A stretch of 64,000 nucleotides of DNA from Musa acuminata AAA Group (lineage: Eukaryota; Streptophyta; Magnoliopsida; Zingiberales; Musaceae): NCBI RefSeq assembly GCF_036884655.1, contig NC_088355.1, positions 38,941,001-39,005,000 on the forward strand. The letters are read 5' to 3'. Positions within the stretch are counted from its first letter, which is position 1; the number at the start of each line of letters is the position of its first letter. A program made the translations under genes and the position numbers. Shown piece after piece: positions 62,771 to 64,000 of the stretch. Under the pieces are notes generated by a model, which worked only from the letters and a program-made list of their open reading frames with translations, had not been told where the DNA came from and ran no database searches.

Positions 62771-63189
62771 CGCGAAGAGAACAGTAACATCTGAGCGGCC
62801 GGTGGAGGCGAGACTCTTTGGCCGAGAAACCCTGCCTTCTTCGCCGATTTGTTGATCGGGGAAGAGGACGAAGACGAGAGAGACCTGACCCGACGACGAA
62901 CTCGATCTAAACCCAATCTGCCTTTCTTGCATGTCCTTCGCAGGCTAAGGCGGTTCGGCCCAACCAAAGCGCGATCACCGAGATGTGGTCAGTGGACGCA
63001 AAAGCAACCTATTTTGGTGCCGCGCTGTTGACTTGGTCAGCGCGGGATCCATCAAGAATGCTGAGATGGCATATTCTTAATGGCTAATGGCTGAGGTGGT
63101 ACACGTTGCGTACGTACGCCCCGCGTCCCCTTACCGTCCCTCTCGTCACAGCAGGTCTTCACAAAGGGAAAGGGGGCAGATCACTCCCA

Positions 63190-64000
63190 ATGATCGAGAC
63201 CATGGCGGAAGACGATGAAACCGGAGCGGCGGCGGAGGCGGAGTTGAAGAAGGGGTTCGAGACCCTTGAGGTGGTGCAGCCGGACCCCTCGGTCCTCGTC
63301 CACTACATCTACCTCAACCGCCCGGCCCAGCGCAACGCCCTCACGCCGGCCTTCTTCACCGACCTCCCCCGCGCCCTGGCCCTCCTCGACCGCCTCCCCT
63401 CCGCCCGCGCTATCGTCCTCGCCGCCCGCGGCCCCCACTTCTGCGCCGGCATTGACCTCTCGACGCTCGCCGCCACCAGCTCCCCCCGAAGCGCCGACCG
63501 CGCCGCGGCCAGCGAACTCCTCCGGCGCCGGATCCTCGCCCTACAGGCCACGATCTCCGCTGTCGAGCGGTGCCGGAAACCGGTCGTGGCTGCGATCCAC
63601 GGCGCCTGCATCGGCGGCGGGCTGGACCTGGTCGCCGCCTGCGACATCCGGTGCTGCGACGACGGCGCCTTCTTCGCGGTCAAGGAGGTGGACCTAGCCC
63701 TGGCCGCCGACCTGGGTTCTCTCCAGCGGTTGCCGTCGATCGTCGGGTACGGAAACGCCGCCGACATGGCGCTCACGGGGCGCGGGGTGCCGGCGGCGGA
63801 AGCGAAGGCGATGGGCCTCGTCACACGGGTCTTCCCCTCGCGCGCCGCCATGGAGGAAGGCGTAGCGGTCCTCGCCAGGGGTAATCTCGTCATTCTCGCT
63901 CCCAACCTTGATTGTTCTTATCCACCCCGCGGGACTAAGGGAATAGGAATCGATAGGATTGGCGGAGAAATCGACGGTGGCGATGATGGGGACGAAGGCG
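63190..64000 (+). CDS. DCI1: Peroxisomal delta3,5-delta2,4-dienoyl-CoA isomerase, 5' part
   Basis: Exon 1 is 63190-63880 (donor G|GTAATC). Exon 2 starts at 63957 after GATAG and runs off the window; the join reads RGLAEKSTVAMMGTKA, matching the family. The enzyme is a crotonase-fold protein that isomerises 3,5-dienoyl-CoA to 2,4-dienoyl-CoA during beta-oxidation of unsaturated fatty acids. The oxyanion-hole segments HFCAGIDL and HGACIGGGLDL are present. So are the three acidic residues known from rat DCI, in GGGLD, VKEVD and AADLG. RLPSIVGYGNAADMALTGR follows as in Arabidopsis DCI1. Two in-frame ATGs (63190 and 63202) are possible starts; the first was used. A C-terminal peroxisome signal would lie outside this window. 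About 245 codons are covered of roughly 280 expected. Confidence 0.94.
   Translation, partial: MIETMAEDDETGAAAEAELKKGFETLEVVQPDPSVLVHYIYLNRPAQRNALTPAFFTDLPRALALLDRLPSARAIVLAARGPHFCAGIDLSTLAATSSPRSADRAAASELLRRRILALQATISAVERCRKPVVAAIHGACIGGGLDLVAACDIRCCDDGAFFAVKEVDLALAADLGSLQRLPSIVGYGNAADMALTGRGVPAAEAKAMGLVTRVFPSRAAMEEGVAVLARGNLVILAPNLDCSYPPRGTKGIGIDRIGGEIDGGDDGDEG

Overview
This is nuclear DNA of a flowering plant. Genes are split by GT-AG introns, intergenic DNA is AT-rich, microsatellites are long, and LTR and DNA transposons are abundant. GC-rich first exons and the D53-type SMXL gene fit a monocot, perhaps a commelinid or Zingiberales species; that assignment is inference. I saw no prokaryotic operon, CRISPR array or rRNA gene, and recognised no tRNA gene.

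Seven protein genes could be reconstructed to exon level, the last one partial. From left to right: a two-exon MSP-ankyrin (VAPYRIN-like) gene (minus, 4286-6147); a five-exon GARP/Myb-SHAQKYF transcription factor with EAR-like motifs (plus, 12940-14215); a four-exon Ran-binding protein 1 gene (minus, 16860-20223); an MTP1-type vacuolar zinc transporter with an intronless CDS and a probable 5'-UTR intron (minus, 22001-23266); a four-exon SelT-like thioredoxin-fold gene (minus, 26777-36472); a three-exon D53/SMXL strigolactone-repressor gene (minus, 49301-53993); and the 5' part of a peroxisomal dienoyl-CoA isomerase gene running off the right edge (plus, 63190-64000).

Two repeat complexes stand out. 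The last intron of the SelT gene holds a Mutator-like element (27531-32548) with long terminal inverted repeats and a perfect 9-bp target duplication. A non-autonomous LTR retroelement (27717-32143) is nested inside that element. Between SelT and SMXL, a dead Ty1/copia element on the minus strand (about 38680-47590) was invaded by a 1.65-kb LTR. Related LTR pieces lie there in alternating orientation, one carrying a large TA/CA microsatellite.

The remaining long stretches (1-4285, 6148-12939, 14216-16859, 53994-62470) hold no gene I can name. Exceptions are one orphan exon-like segment near 9.5 kb and a probable broken SAUR-like gene at 62.45-62.77 kb. The genes act in unrelated processes (nuclear transport, zinc storage, ER redox, strigolactone signalling, fatty-acid oxidation) and do not form a pathway cluster. 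Exon coordinates were derived by hand from frame, splice signals and protein-family similarity.
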